Origin: Saururus chinensis | Taxonomy: Eukaryota; Streptophyta; Magnoliopsida; Piperales; Saururaceae | DNA: 64,000 nucleotides | Reading direction: 5' to 3' | NCBI GenBank assembly: GCA_035235625.1 | Contig: CP141149.1 | Span: forward strand, 15,441,893-15,505,892 | Part shown: one piece after another, positions 11,038 to 23,607 of the stretch | How the letters are laid out: each line of letters starts with the position of its first letter | Numbering within the stretch: the first letter of the stretch is position 1 | Program-made: the position numbers and the translations under genes | Notes under the pieces: model-generated | Told to the model about the DNA's origin: nothing | The model's database searches: none | The model's input: only the letters and a program-made list of their open reading frames with translations

Positions 11038-11724
11038 TAAAAGAGTGTTTTTCTTTCATTTCTCACCCTGCATCTCACAGTTAGGCGGTAATGACCCCCT
11101 TTTTCACTGTTATCCATGTACAAAACACAAGATAAAAGGTGAAAAAATGATTGAAGGAAAATCTAGAGAAATGCACCCCAACATTTTTCTATTCTTTCCC
11201 CATATCTTGTGTGTACATCTCTGTTCCATTTTTCTTGAAAGAAGATGCCTTACCGAAACTTTTATTTCAAATGAGCAGCATTTTTATGGACAATTCTATG
11301 ATCCAATCCAATAATGGACAAGTCTTTGTCTTACAAACGGGTTTGTATCCGAAATTTGAATGCCAGAATTCTTTCCGCATTGCAATTGGATTCTTGGGTA
11401 TCTGTTAAACATGCATTGGCGGTTCAATGTAATTGTCCTTTGGTAAAGAAGCTATCTTGCAACTGATAAGTGTATTACGCAGAACCAGGTCCACCAGCCC
11501 AAGTGATTTCATGCAAAGTGTGAAGAGAGAACGTTATAAACTTCTCTATGTCCAAATTGGGATGCCAATGAAAAGCACTCCCTTTTCGGTTACATTCTGC
11601 CATTAAGCTACTGATGCAGATGATCAGTAGTGCTACAAGCAACTTCATGCAAAGTGTGAAGAGAAAACTCACTATATGCTTCTCTACCAACATAAGAGTG
11701 AAGTAGCAATAAAGCCTTGCCCTG
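11038..11724. other. Convergent intergenic region with a local direct repeat
   Basis: This 687-bp gap holds the 3' ends of two converging genes, the oxidase on + and the methyltransferase on -. A block of about 45 bases containing TTCATGCAAAGTGTGAAGAG and a following TTCTCTA occurs near 11507-11552 and again near 11644-11690. No poly(A) signal can be assigned with certainty. Confidence 0.5.
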
Positions 11725-12946
11725 TCATGAACGATGGTGGAAGCAAATTCCAGCTTGGTTGAAGAGCGACAGCAAATGCAGAAGCTCCTCCACGGAGAGC
11801 TTGGATGGCCTCTTCCCTTCAAACCCACCTCCCCTCAGGATCCCCACAAGCTTCTCTCTCAGCGAGCCCATCTCTGCACCATCGTCATCTTCCCCATCCT
11901 CGTTGTCATTTTCGTCCTTATTGTCTCTGTCATCGTAGAATTCTTCTACGTTCTCACCTCCGGCCTTCTTTTTTGGCCCCTGGGAGATTGTTCCCAGCAG
12001 GTCCCGGACCCTGCTCTTCTGCTTGAATATGGCCCCCAGCGTTTTGTTCTTCTTGCTGAAGCATGCCCGGGTGAAAGCCCTCCACTCATCCAAATCCACT
12101 TTTGGCACCTCCGCCTTGGGCAGGATCCGGACGACCGACGAGTCGACCTTCGGACACGGGACGAAGTCCCTCTTGCTTACGTCCATCACGAAATCCACAG
12201 CAGCGACCAGCGTCACGTTCACTGCCAGGCGGTTGAACTCGGAGTCGCCCGGCTTGGCCAGAAGCCGCCGGGCAAACTCCTTCTGCAGCAGCAGGGTGGC
12301 GCCCCGGAAGGCAAAACCGCCGAAGAGAAGTTTCACGATGAGGGGTGACGAGATCCCGTACGGAATGTTGGCCACGCAGAGGTCGAATTCCGGGAACTGG
12401 GTCTTCAGAGCGTCTTGGCAGATCACCTGGAAGAAAACCCGTGACCGAGATAAGCTGCCAATCGTAGAAGTTAAAAAACAATGGGACTGTGGAATTTCAT
12501 CGAACAGCCGAAAGGCTGGGACGCATTACAGTGAGACGGTCGCCAAGATTGCGCTCGGCGACGCGGGCATGGAGGGCTTGGACCATCCGGCTATCAATCT
12601 CGACAGCTACGACCCTACGGGCAGCCTCGAGGAGGCGGAGGGTGAGGTTTCCGGTACCGGGTCCGATCTCAAGGACGGTGTCAGTGGGGCGGACACCAGC
12701 CTTACGGACGATGGAGTCGAGGACACGGGGGTTGGTGAGGATGTGCTGCCCCCGGCTCTTGTGCAGATAAATGGTCTCTTCTTCCCCTTCCTTTCGCTTC
12801 CGGCGGCTGCGGCGGCGGCCGTCGCAGTCTTCGTCGTCATCGTCGATGAAGCGGCTCGACTGGCGGCTGAAATGGAGGAGGGAGATCCACCGGTAACGGA
12901 GGCGGACAGGGCCAGACGGGCGATGGCCTGAGGAGAGACGGAGCAT
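11725..12946 (-). CDS. DIM1B: rRNA adenine dimethyltransferase, mitochondrial DIM1B type
   Basis: Exon 1 is 12946-12530 and exon 2 is 12426-11725; the 103-bp intron is GT-AG and in phase 0, and the product is 372 residues. It belongs to the KsgA/Dim1 family, which uses S-adenosylmethionine to dimethylate two adjacent adenines near the 3' end of small-subunit rRNA. Visible motifs are KSRGQHIL (63-70), the SAM-binding EIGPGTGN (93-100), the acidic VAVEID (113-118), and catalytic NIPY (159-162) followed by GISSPL; the C-terminal part has [19 protein letters not shown] and [17 protein letters not shown]. The Arg/Ser-rich first 33 residues look like a mitochondrial presequence, and the C-terminal half is closest to the mitochondrial paralogue in what I recall of plant Dim1 proteins. 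Residues about 298-324 form an Asp/Glu-rich insert. The gene is markedly GC-rich against AT-rich surroundings. Organelle assignment is inference. Confidence 0.92.
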
Positions 12947-13470
12947 GGAGCTGAAGCGCGGGGTGACGGGAGGCGCTTGTTTTTCTACCGGCTGCTTGCC
13001 CCGTGCGATTGCGCTGATGTTTGGTATTACAACTTTGCCACTGACTGGACTGACGACGGAAATTGGACAACCCTTGTCCGAGTTTATATTTTATAACCGA
13101 TTCTCCTGCAACATGTAAACCCTGTTGGACAAAAAAACAAGGCTAATTAGCATTAGGCACTGTGGGTTGCAACTTGTTAACTGGTTTAAATAAGGGCTAA
13201 TTAGCGTGGAAGGTATATGTCCATCAATGAGCTCCCCCCTATTGTAGGTGGGTATATGTCCATCAAAACCTGCTGTCAACCTTAGAAGGTAGCTGGTTGC
13301 AGCTAGAAGGTAACCTAATAAGGGGCTCCTTTTTAATTCATTACAAGTGAGCACATTTAAAAATCTTCCAATTAGCATTAGGCCTTAAGGGTCAAAATTA
13401 GATATTCAGTTAGAGACCCAGGTGTGGCTAGTAAGGTCAAGTTGATTGGACAGTTTTTCTATCTAGTAGA
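12947..13470. other. Upstream region of the DIM1B-like gene
   Basis: The first 130 bases likely hold the promoter and leader of the minus-strand gene. Further out, GGTATATGTCCATCAA occurs twice (near 13212 and 13251) and GGCTAATTAGC also repeats, so the stretch has local duplications. Nothing coding is supported. Confidence 0.35.
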
Positions 13471-15450
13471 GTCATTAGATTGATTCAAGTATTGCTCACT
13501 AATATAACTTGTTTTTTTCGGCTAAGATCACTAGCGTAGCTTACTTGCTGAGTAATATATATATCTCCTTCAAGAATGTCACCTAAAACCTTAATGTGAG
13601 CATCAACAACACTGATTTGCGGGTTTCGTGATGTTTAAAGTGTTGTGGTAATGCATACAGTGACACAACAGTTGGATTATGATTTAACAGCTTTCTTAAT
13701 ACTCTCTCTATCTTATCAAGAGTGTCTGAATTGTAAAATAAATAAAATTTAAGGAAGGGTGAGCTCACAACTAAAACTTGTACATGATAAAAAAGTACAA
13801 GTTTTAGTTTCTAAAATCTGCTAATTGAGAATATTATATTGTACAAAGTGGGCAACAACATGTACTCTTTATGAGATGAAGAGAGTATTTGTTTTGACAA
13901 AAATTTGTGTCAATCGACCAGATCTTATCTTTTGCCAAAAAGAACTAAATGAGCACATTTTGGCAGTCATTGGATTGATTCAAGTATTGCTCACTAATAT
14001 AACTTGTTTTTTTCGGCTAAGATCACTAGCGTAGCTTACTTGCTGAGTAATATATATATCTCCTTCAAGAATGTCACCTAAAACCTTAATGTGAGCATCA
14101 ACAACACTGATTTGCGGGTTTCGTGATGTTTAAAGTGTTGTGGTAATGCATACAGTGACACAACAGTTGGATTATGATTTAACAGCTTTCTTAATACTCT
14201 CTCTATCTTATCAAGAGTGTCTGAATTGTAAAATAAATAAAATTTAAGGAAGGGTGAGCTCACAACTAAAACTTGTACATGATAAAAAAGTACAAGTTTT
14301 AGTTTCTAAAATCTGCTAATTGAGAATATTATATTGTACAAAGTGGGCAACAACATGTACTCTTTATGAGATGAAGAGAGTATTTGTTTTGACAAAAATT
14401 TGTGTCAATCGACCAGATCTTATCTTTTGCCAAAAAGAACTAAATGAGCACATTTTGGCAGTCATTGGATTGATTCAAGTATTGCTCACTAATATAACTT
14501 GTTTTTTTTGGCTAAGATCACTAGCGTAGCTTACTTCCTGAGTAATATATATATCTCCTTCAAGAATGTCACCTAAAACCTTAATGTGAGCATCAACAAC
14601 ACTGATTTGCGGGTTTCGTGATGTTTAAAGTGTTGTGGTAATGCATACAGTGACACAACAGTTGGATTATGATTTAACAGCTTTCTTAATACTCTCTCTA
14701 TCTTATCAAGAGTGTCTGAATTGTAAAATAAATAAAATTTAAGGAAGGGTGAGCTCACAACTAAAACTTGTACATGATAAAAAAGTACAAGTTTTAGTTT
14801 CTAAAATCTGCTAATTGAGAATATTATATTGTACAAAGTGGGCAACAACATGTACTCTTTATGAGATGAAGAGAGTATTTGTTTTGACAAAAATTTGTGT
14901 CAATCGACCAGATCTTATCTTTTGCCAAAAAGAACTAAATGAGCACATTTTGGCAGTCATTGGATTGATTCAAGTATTGCTCACTAATATAACTTGTTTT
15001 TTTCGGCTAAGATCACTAGCGTAGCTTACTTGCTGAGTAATATATATATCTCCTTCAAGAATGTCACCTAAAACCTTAATGTGAGCATCAACAACACTGA
15101 TTTGCGGGTTTCGTGATGTTTAAAGTGTTGTGGTAATGCATACAGTGACACAACAGTTGGATTATGATTTAACAGCTTTCTTAATACTCTCTCTATCTTA
15201 TCAAGAGTGTCTGAATTGTAAAATAAATAAAATTTAAGGAAGGGTGAGCTCACAACTAAAACTTGTACATGATAAAAAAGTACAAGTTTTAGTTTCTAAA
15301 ATCTGCTAATTGAGAATATTATATTGTACAAAGTGGGCAACAACATGTACTCTTTATGAGATGAAGAGAGTATTTGTTTTGACAAAAATTTGTGTCAATC
15401 GACCAGATCTTATCTTTTGCCAAAAAGAACTAAATGAGCACATTTTGGCA
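13471..15450. repeat. Four-copy 495-bp tandem repeat array
   Basis: The units start at 13471, 13966, 14461 and 14956, and the array ends cleanly at 15450, exactly 4.0 copies. The copies differ by only a few bases (for example CATTAGATT against CATTGGATT at the start of unit 1, one C/T in a T run, and CTTGCTG against CTTCCTG). Each unit carries a perfect inverted repeat, AACTAAAACTTGTAC with GTACAAGTTTTAGTT, 15-bp arms around an 11-base loop (13769-13809 in unit 1). The 61- and 69-codon open frames repeat with the units and match nothing known. It could be a young local satellite or duplicated non-coding DNA. Confidence 0.93.
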
Positions 15451-17544
15451 TGACAGCAGCCTATAGGCGCATATTAAACATTGGGAGCACCCTAGAAATA
15501 ATGAAGCCAAAAGGCGTGTCCACCCTCGAGCCTCTCCACCACCCTTCTCTTTCTTCCTCCTTTCCTAGAGCGTGGTTTATGTTCTAACCTCTAGAGAGAT
15601 GGTGTATAAGGCCAGTCAAATAATGACATTGTTGGACTCATTAGGCTAGTTATTCTAGAGGTAAAAAGGAAGGGGTGTTGGCAGTCAACTACAAATAAAG
15701 TAAGAAATCTAATACTAACTCTAGAAGTTTATATTGAACAAAAATATTTCATCTTCGTAATCTAATTTTCAAACTCTTGGGGTGTTATATTGTTCTTGAT
15801 TTTCCTTCTCTTTATTTTTTTTAGTCATTGGGGCAAATATTCCTATATAGCTTGTTTTCCATATAACCCTTCGTACAAAAGTGAGCTTTAGCAGGATCAC
15901 TAGTTTGCACAGGTAGATCGTAGCATATATGTAAGCTCCTTAAACATGTATGCTATTTTTTACAAAATCTTCTTTGAACGAGGTTTTATCTAATTCTGAA
16001 TAACCTATTGACTTTGTTATTTAGCTTGTGCGCTAGATTTTCCCTTTAAATATGGTTTCGATATAATCAAGCTATATAACATTTATAGCAAAAATCTATA
16101 ACTCGTGCCCCTTTATTGAACCTTTCTTTTCCAATTTTGAGGCCAGTACCCTTCTCAAACTTACCCCAGCATCTCCAAAGACTAATTCCGGCGGCAAAAA
16201 AAAAAAATATGGGGTGACATAGGTTAAGAATGACAAACATCTAGTCAATGCCTTTATTATTGGTTGTTATCTCTCTCTTATCATAAATTGCTTTTGGTTC
16301 ACAAGACAATAAGCGAGCAGGTTCTTTTTCCTTGGCCAGGACATTTGTGCCTGTCTTGCCGGCTGCCAGGGAGGAGGAGGCAAGGCCAAGCAGTGAAGGG
16401 AAGCATGGCCGGTGGCGAGCTGGGTTGTGGTGGCACCAACCACCACAGTATCGTGGGTGTGGGCTGCTGTCAGTTGCACCAATGTTGGAGGAAGAGTGTT
16501 TTGATAGGGGGTAATGGGGAAGTGAATAAGTTAAAAAAGGTATGGAATTTTTTTATTTTTGGGGAGGTGAGAAAAATATGGGGTTCCAATAACAACATGC
16601 TTACCCTATTAGTAGCCATTCTAGGGAAAAAATATTTCATTTGTATGTTGCACCTATTTTTCCTATTTTCTAATACCCCTCTCAATTTTATCATGTACCA
16701 AGACTAATTCAGAGAAAATAAATTGTGGGGTATGACTGGAATGTGGGGTGAGACAAATATTTCTAAAGTGCTCTCAAAATTTATTATTGAGTTTAGTGAC
16801 CAATTTGTAGGGTGTGACTAAACTCACTCATTAATCAATAAGTGCTTCTAGTGTCATACCCCTAATTTCTACATACAATTTTTATAATATTTATTTTTTA
16901 TTTTGTAAAAAAATAATACAAATCTCCATTCTTTCTTTTTGTTAAATGCATTGGTTAAATATACAAAGTAAATTATTGAAATAGAAGATTAGGGGTATAA
17001 AGATCATTAACTTTTACAATCTTTTAGTGTGCTATAATAACTTTAATAGAAGTCTATATAAGTAATATATAAAAATATTCACATGATCTACAAGTTCATT
17101 GCTATATGTTAATCATGTTTAAACCAATGAAAGTAAAATGACACTCTTACGTGCCTAGTCAAATCTATATGAAGAAACTTCAAAATAGCAAATACTACAT
17201 CTATGACCTTCCCAATATTTTCTAATCGTGACCCGAATACGTACACAATAGATACTAAGTATACAAGAATATTAAGTGGGATAACAACCTTAAATAAAAA
17301 TAAAAAATTGATCAACATACCAAAAAATTCTTGTTAGGAAACCAGATAATTCATCACAATGGAAAAAGTGCATACCTTTCATATTAATTATTTCATCCAT
17401 GAGCATAACCTTTTATAAAGGTTCTCTAGATACTATGACTTCATCCATGAGCTCCATTCTACTAGATATTGGGTCATTACATTATGTCACTTCTTCTAAA
17501 GTCTACCTCACCTTATCTAGCTATAAAGTAAAGGCTCACTAGGG
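15451..17544. other. Non-coding AT-rich region
   Basis: No gene is supported. The 147-codon open frame at 16264-16707 shows no recognisable domain. The last 170 bases (about 17380-17544) belong to an unclassified dispersed repeat whose continuation lies past the inserted retroelement at 24599. Confidence 0.4.
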
Positions 17545-17549
17545 CTCAT

Positions 17550-18866
17550 TGTAAGGACCCTCATCTCTAAACCGGTTTTGGTTTTCTTTAATTATTGATT
17601 ATCGTGAGATTTATGTGTTTCTAATCTTATTCGGTGATTTCATAAATAAATAGTGTTTATGATGGTTTTAACCAAAATTAACTATTCAATTAGTGATTTT
17701 GAGTGATTTTAAACCAAATGTAAATTTTTGGGATTTTTTAGAATTTTTACTATTTTCCTAAAAATTAAGGTTTTGGCGGGACCCTTGTGGGCCCCACCGT
17801 CAAAATTTTTATTTTTGTGTCAAATAAACTTAGACATCTACCTAAGGTTATACAAAAATTTTCAAAATTTTATTAGGCTTAGTTAGTGCTTAAATTTGTA
17901 AAATATCCATTTTTAGCCTACTTTTTCTATTTACACCCCAAAACTTACCTATGCATACCCCAACCCTTACTATAAAAGGGAAAACCAGAGCCATTTCCAT
18001 TTTTGGGAATAGGCTAAGGAGGGAGGGCTGGCCTAATCCCCATTTAGGCCTGAATTAGAAGTCGATTAAGGTAAGCTTACTCTAATTAAGCACTAATCTA
18101 TAACTTTCTTCTTAACCTCTTCTAAATCTACCATTTCCCCCTTATTTCAATTCGTTTTTGGACATTGAAAGCTACTGATTTGTGTTTTACTACAAACCCT
18201 AACATTCAAAATTCGATCTTTACTACCAACAAGCCATAGATCTAAGATTTAATTATGAATTTCTTGGGTAAATTAATTTTTATTAGAGTTTAATTCAAAC
18301 TCATTATGTTTTCAAGGATTTGAAGAAGGGTGACTCTTCAATCCGAGCTTAATCAAGTGCTGAGGTAATGGGTCTTCAAAATCTCTGTTTATCCATGGTA
18401 AAACTCTTTATTTTTGGTTTATCTCGAAATAAGATGCTTGATTTGGTGTGTTAATGGTAAGATTAGAAAATAAAATTCTTTAATCCCGATTTCTTAGGGC
18501 TTTGCATTATTATGATATGGTTTGATGTTCTGGAAGTCAAGAAGGACTTTTGATGATGATTAGGGTGTTAGATGTGGATTTGAAGTGTTATCAATGGTAT
18601 TTTAGTTTGGATTTGTGAAAGGAAGAAGATGACCAGTTCTGCCTTGTTGGCGATCGAACTGCCCTTCTGGGCATTCTAATGGTAACACTGTCGGATCAGT
18701 AATTTTCCAGTTCAGCCGATCGAACGGCCTGCTGGGTGTTTGAACGGCCAAACTGTGAATTTCAAAATTTTGCATTTAACCGATCGAACGGCCTGAAGGG
18801 CGTTCGAACGGCCTGAAGGGCGTTCGAACGGCTACACAGCAGATTGGTTTTCTAATGCATGATGTT
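17550..18866 (+). repeat. 5' LTR (part) of the Tekay-like element
   Basis: It matches the 3' LTR from TGTAAGGACCC onward, including the promoter-like TATAAAAGG at 17972-17980 and the GTTCGAACGG repeats near 18780-18835. It is shorter than the 3' LTR and joins the pol region. Confidence 0.85.
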
Positions 18867-21435
18867 TGATCAGTTGCAGCAGGCACAGGTATTCTCTAAG
18901 ATCGATTTGAGATCGGGTTATCACCAACTTCGGATCTGTCCTGATGATGTTGCAAAGACGGCTTTCCGTACCCAATATGGGCATTATGAGTTCTTAGTTA
19001 TGCCTTTTGGTCTTACTAATGCACCAGCCTCATTTATGGACTTGATGAACCGAGTCTTTTGGCCTTATCTTGATCGGTTTGTGATTATATTCGTGGATGA
19101 TATTCTGATCTATTTGGCTAATGAGGAAGAGCATGAAGCACATTTGAAGATTGTCTTGCGAACTTTACGAGAGCATATGCTCTTTGTGAAGTTTGACAAG
19201 TGTGAATTTTGGCTCAAGAAAGTGCATTTCCTTGGTCATGTGATATTGAGAGACGGTGTGACAGTTGATCCCTCGAAAGTTGAAGCTGTGTTGAATTGGA
19301 AGCAAGCGAAGAGTGCATCGTAGGTCTGTAGCTTCCTAGGCCTTGCCGGGTACTATCGCCGTTTCATCAAGGGTTTTTCTAGCCTTGCAAGCCCTATGAC
19401 TAAGTTGACAAGGAAGAATGAGAAGTTTGAGTGGAACTTAGCTTGTGAAGAGAGTTTCCAAGAGTTGAAGAAGAGGCTAACTTCAGCTCCAGTTTTAACC
19501 TTGCCTTCCGGGAGTGGTGGATTCGTGGTCTATAGTGATGCTTTGCTTCGCGGCTTGGGTTGTGTACTCATGCAACTTGGGAGAGTGGTGGCTTATGCAT
19601 CTCGACAGCTTAGAGTGCACGAGCGGAATTACCCCACTCATGACTTGGAGTTAGCGGCCGTAGTTTTTGCATTGAAGATTTGGCGGCACTATCTCTATGG
19701 TGAGAAGTTTGAGGTATTCACTGATCACAAGAGCTTGAAGTACTTATTCACTCAGCGAGATCTTAATTTGAGGCAAAAGAGGTGGCTTAAATTCTTGAAG
19801 GATTATGACTTCACGATATCGTATCATCCGTGCAAAGCGAACGTGGTGGCGGATGCTTTGAGTAGGAAATCAGCCACTACGGTTGCTTGCATGCAAGTTC
19901 GTGAGTGGCTCGTTTATGAGGACGCCATTGAGCTAAGGCCAGAGTTGACTTTGGAGGACACACAGAGCTGGTTTGCTAATCTCTCTATTAGCTCTAGTGT
20001 GGTGGATGATGTGGTCGAGGCTCAGAAAAGTGATGAAGAGATCCTAGCTTTTAAGGTTAAGCTAAGGGAGAAGGCAGTGTTGGGCTTTGAGGAAAAGGCC
20101 GATGGGAGTTTGATGTATAAGGGTCGGTGGTGTTTGCCGAACTCCATTGAGTTGAGAGAGCGTATTATATCGGAGGCACATCATTCTAAGTTCTCTATCC
20201 ATCCTGGAGGAACGAAGATGTACCACGACGTGAAGAGGACATTTTGGTGGAATGGGATGAAGAAGGACATTGCGGTCTACGTGTCCAAATGCCTTGTGTG
20301 CTAGCAAGTCAAGGCAGAGCATCGGCATCCGGGCGGTTTACTACAACCACTTCTGATTTCGGAGTGGAAGTGGGAGCACGTCACTATGGATTTTGTTTCC
20401 GAATTGCCACGGTCACCGAGTGGTAATGATGCGGTTTGGGTGATTGTTGACCGATTTACTAAGTCCGCTCATTTCCTCGCGATCAGAATGACTACTCCTT
20501 TGGATGTCTTGGCTACTCTATATTTGAGGGAGATCGTGCTGTTACACAGGATTCCAGTATCTATCGTCTTCGATTGTGACCCGCGGTTCACTTCGAGGTT
20601 TTGGCAGAGCTTTCAGGGTGCTTTGGGTACATCTCTACATCTTAGCTCCGCCTATCATCCTCAGATGGACAGACAGTTCGAAAGGACCATTCAGACGCTT
20701 GAGGACATGCTCCGTGCATGTATCCTTGAGTGGAAAGGAAGTTGGGAGCAACACTTGCCGCTGGTTGAGTTTTCTTATAATAATAGCTACCAAGCGAGCA
20801 TCTGGATGGCACCTTTGGAGGCGCTTTATGGGCGTCCTTGCCGATCACCGTTGTGTTGGAGTGAGGTTGGAGATCACCTTCTCACTGGCCCAGATCTTAT
20901 CTAGCAGTCAGTGGAGAAGATACACCTCATTCGGGAGAGGTTGCAGACAACTCAAAGCCATCAGAAGAGTTATGCCGATAGGAGACGGCGGGAGTTGGAG
21001 TTTGGTGTTGGTGACCATGTTTTCCTTAAGATCTCTCCGACTCGTGGTGTTGTTCGATTTGGACAACGGGGGAAGTTGTCACCTCGTTTTATTGGTCCAT
21101 TTGAGATCTTGGAGCGGATAGGCGCCACAGCATATCGGGTAGCACTTCCACCCCGATTGGCCGATATCCATAATGTATTCCACGTCTCACTTCTTCGGAA
21201 GTATGAGCCGGATCCCACTCATGTCTTTGATTTCGAGCCGTTGGAGCTTCAGGAGAATCTTTCCTACGAGGAGGTACCTATCCAGATTCTTAACCGTAAG
21301 GAGAAGGTACTTCGGCAAAAGGCAATCCCACTCGTGAAGGTATTGTGGAGGAATCATGGAGTTGAGGAAGCCACGTGGGAAACGGAGGACGAGATCAGAA
21401 AGAAGTACCCTCATCTTTTTGTCGCTGACCTCTAA
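18867..21435 (+). mobile_element. Pol region of the Tekay-like element (fossil)
   Basis: Recognised in order: reverse transcriptase with [11 protein letters not shown] and the catalytic VDDIL (about 18.9-19.3 kb); RNase H with its DHKSL and VADALSR motifs (about 19.5-19.9 kb); the integrase zinc-binding head and core with VDRFTKSAHF (about 20.2-20.9 kb); and a chromodomain ending WETEDEIRKKYP (about 21.3-21.4 kb). About three breaks are visible overall. No gag or protease is recognised. Confidence 0.9.
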
Positions 21436-21460
21436 CGAATTTTGGGGGACAAAAATTCCT

Positions 21461-21473
21461 AAGAGGGGGAGGA
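21461..21473 (+). other. Polypurine tract
   Basis: AAGAGGGGGAGGA lies directly before the 3' LTR, the position where plus-strand DNA priming starts in LTR retrotransposons. Confidence 0.8.
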
Positions 21474-21893
21474 TGTAAGGACCCTCATCTCTAAACCGGT
21501 TTTGGTTTTCTTTAATTATTAATTATCGTGAGATTTACGCGTTTCTGATCTTATTCGGTGATTTCATGAATAAATAGTATTTGTGATGGTTTTAACCAAA
21601 ATCAACTATTAGATTAGTGATTTTAAGTGATTTTAAACCAAATGTGAATTTTTAGGATTTTTTGGAATTTTTACTATTTTCCCAAAAATTAGGGTTTTGG
21701 CGGGACACCTGTGGGCCCCACCGTCAAAAATTTTATTTTTGTGTCAAATAAACTTAGACATCTACCTAAGGTTATACAAAAATTTTTAGAATTTTATTAG
21801 GCTTAATTAGTGCTTAAATTTGTAAAATATCTATTTTTAGCCTACTTTACCTATTTACACCCAAAACTTACCTATGCATACCCCAACCCTTAC

Positions 21894-21900
21894 TATAAAA
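21894..21900 (+). promoter_or_regulatory. LTR TATA box
   Basis: TATAAAA, followed by GGG, is conserved at the matching position in all four LTR copies (17972, 21894, 27034, 52601) and probably sets the retroelement transcript start a few tens of bases downstream. Confidence 0.6.
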
Positions 21901-22208
21901 GGGAAAATCAAAGCCATTTCCATTTTTGGGAATAGGCTAAGGAGGGAGGGCTGGCCTAATCCCCATTTAGGCCCGAATTAGAAGCCGATTAAGGTAAGCT
22001 TACTCTAATTAATGGTAAGATTAGAAAATAAAATTATTTAATCTCGATTTCTTAGGGCTTTGCATTATTATGATATGGTTTGATGTTCTGGAAGTTAAGA
22101 AGGACTTTTGATGATGATTAGGGTGTTAGATGTGGATTTGAAGTGTTATCAATGGTGTTTCGGTTTGGATTTACGAAAGGAAGAAGATAACCAGTCTGCC
22201 TTGTTGGC

Positions 22209-22237
22209 GTTCGAACGGCCCTTCTGGGCGTTCGAAC
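22209..22237. other. LTR hairpin, GTTCGAAC form
   Basis: GTTCGAACGGCC, loop CTTCT, GGGCGTTCGAAC: a 12-bp stem with one mismatch. Each arm also holds the 8-base palindrome GTTCGAAC. The same place in other LTR copies keeps the pairing (see 56868-56896), while the 27713-27741 copy has some mismatches. Confidence 0.6.
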
Positions 22238-23607
22238 GGCAACACTGTCGGATCGGTAATTTTCTAGCTCAGTCGATCGAACGGCCTGCTGGGCATTCGA
22301 ACGGCCAAACTGTGAATTTTAAAATTTTGCGTTTAATTGATCGAACGGCCTAAAGGGCGTTCGAACGGCTACACAGCAGATTGGTTTTCTAATGCATGAT
22401 GTTTATTTTGATGATTCCACTTTAGCTTACCAATTTCATATGAATGTGATGTGTTTTAAGCTATGTTATGCTACTGGAAAGGCATGCTATTGAGGTTATG
22501 GAATTGAGATATATGCTTAGAAATTTGTGGAATGACTTATGTTTTGTAGCATGATGTTGGAATCGTTATCTTGAAATTATGAATGGTTGATTCTCTTCGG
22601 TTAAGCATATTTTCTGTAGGACTACAACCTATTATTGGACTGATTTGTTATGATAGATTGTGGTTAGTTGTGTGTGGATGTTGGTGAATGCCATGACTCA
22701 ATGATGAAATGGGTGATTGTATATGTGATTAGCCTTTGTGGTTGAGATTTGAATTGAGATACGATTTTAACGATTCTTCTTCTATGATTTCCGCTAGAAT
22801 TCATGTTTAAATGGAAATTCACATGTGTAGTTTGGTAGTGAGTTTAATTTCAAGCATGTTGGCATGCATTATATGAAATGCTTCTACTAGTTACACACAC
22901 ATGTGGGGGTTAAATGATGATGTTGAAGCTTGATATTGTGATTATGAATGATGCATTAGGGGCTGATGAGAGCACTTATCATGGATCAGGATTTATGTAT
23001 GCCTTGCCCATGTATGTACCATGCTGCATACATAATAAAAATGGATTTCCAATTGAGGCTTCATCGAGGTTAATCAAATTTGACCGATTGGATGCAATGT
23101 GGTGAAATTATGTGCTGGATTAATCGGTCGTAGATTAATTGAAAGTTAATTCGTTTGAAAGGACATGTTTTGATTTGAAGTTCCTGTGTGGAATGAGTGC
23201 ACTCCCCGGGTTGAGTCTAATTAAATGGAATTATGTGGGGACGAGTTGTGTACTTGTCTTGCGGATTGTGAGAATGTTATTATGAGTGTCATCTGGACCC
23301 TGAGAATCCAGTGTGGTATGCCATGTGCACCTGCTACCACGTGTTCTAGGGTTCTCTGTGTGAGAACTCGGGCTCTTCCCTCCGCAGGAGATGTCCCTGG
23401 GCGAACACCCCTGCTCTAGATTCTCTGTGTGAGAATGGGACATCCTTGGGCAGAATCGTCCAGGGCGAGCAGCATTAGGGATTGACAACCCCGATCTTTC
23501 TTTAATTCTTGTGTAGAATTTTGGATCATGACACGCCTTCGTGGCCTTGTCCATGCTCCTGTCTGTGTGACATTAATGTGTGATTACTCCTCAATGGAGG
23601 TTGTGAT

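Noticed and set aside
11734-12931. Long plus-strand frames over the DIM1B-like gene
   Set aside because: They are shadows of the GC-rich minus-strand exons, which carry all the family motifs and correct splice sites.
13583-15253. Repeated 61- and 69-codon open frames in the 495-bp array
   Set aside because: They recur only because the DNA repeats; no similarity to known peptides and no supporting start or splice context.
16264-16707. 147-codon open frame
   Set aside because: Overlapped by open frames on the other strand, no recognisable domain, no gene structure around it.
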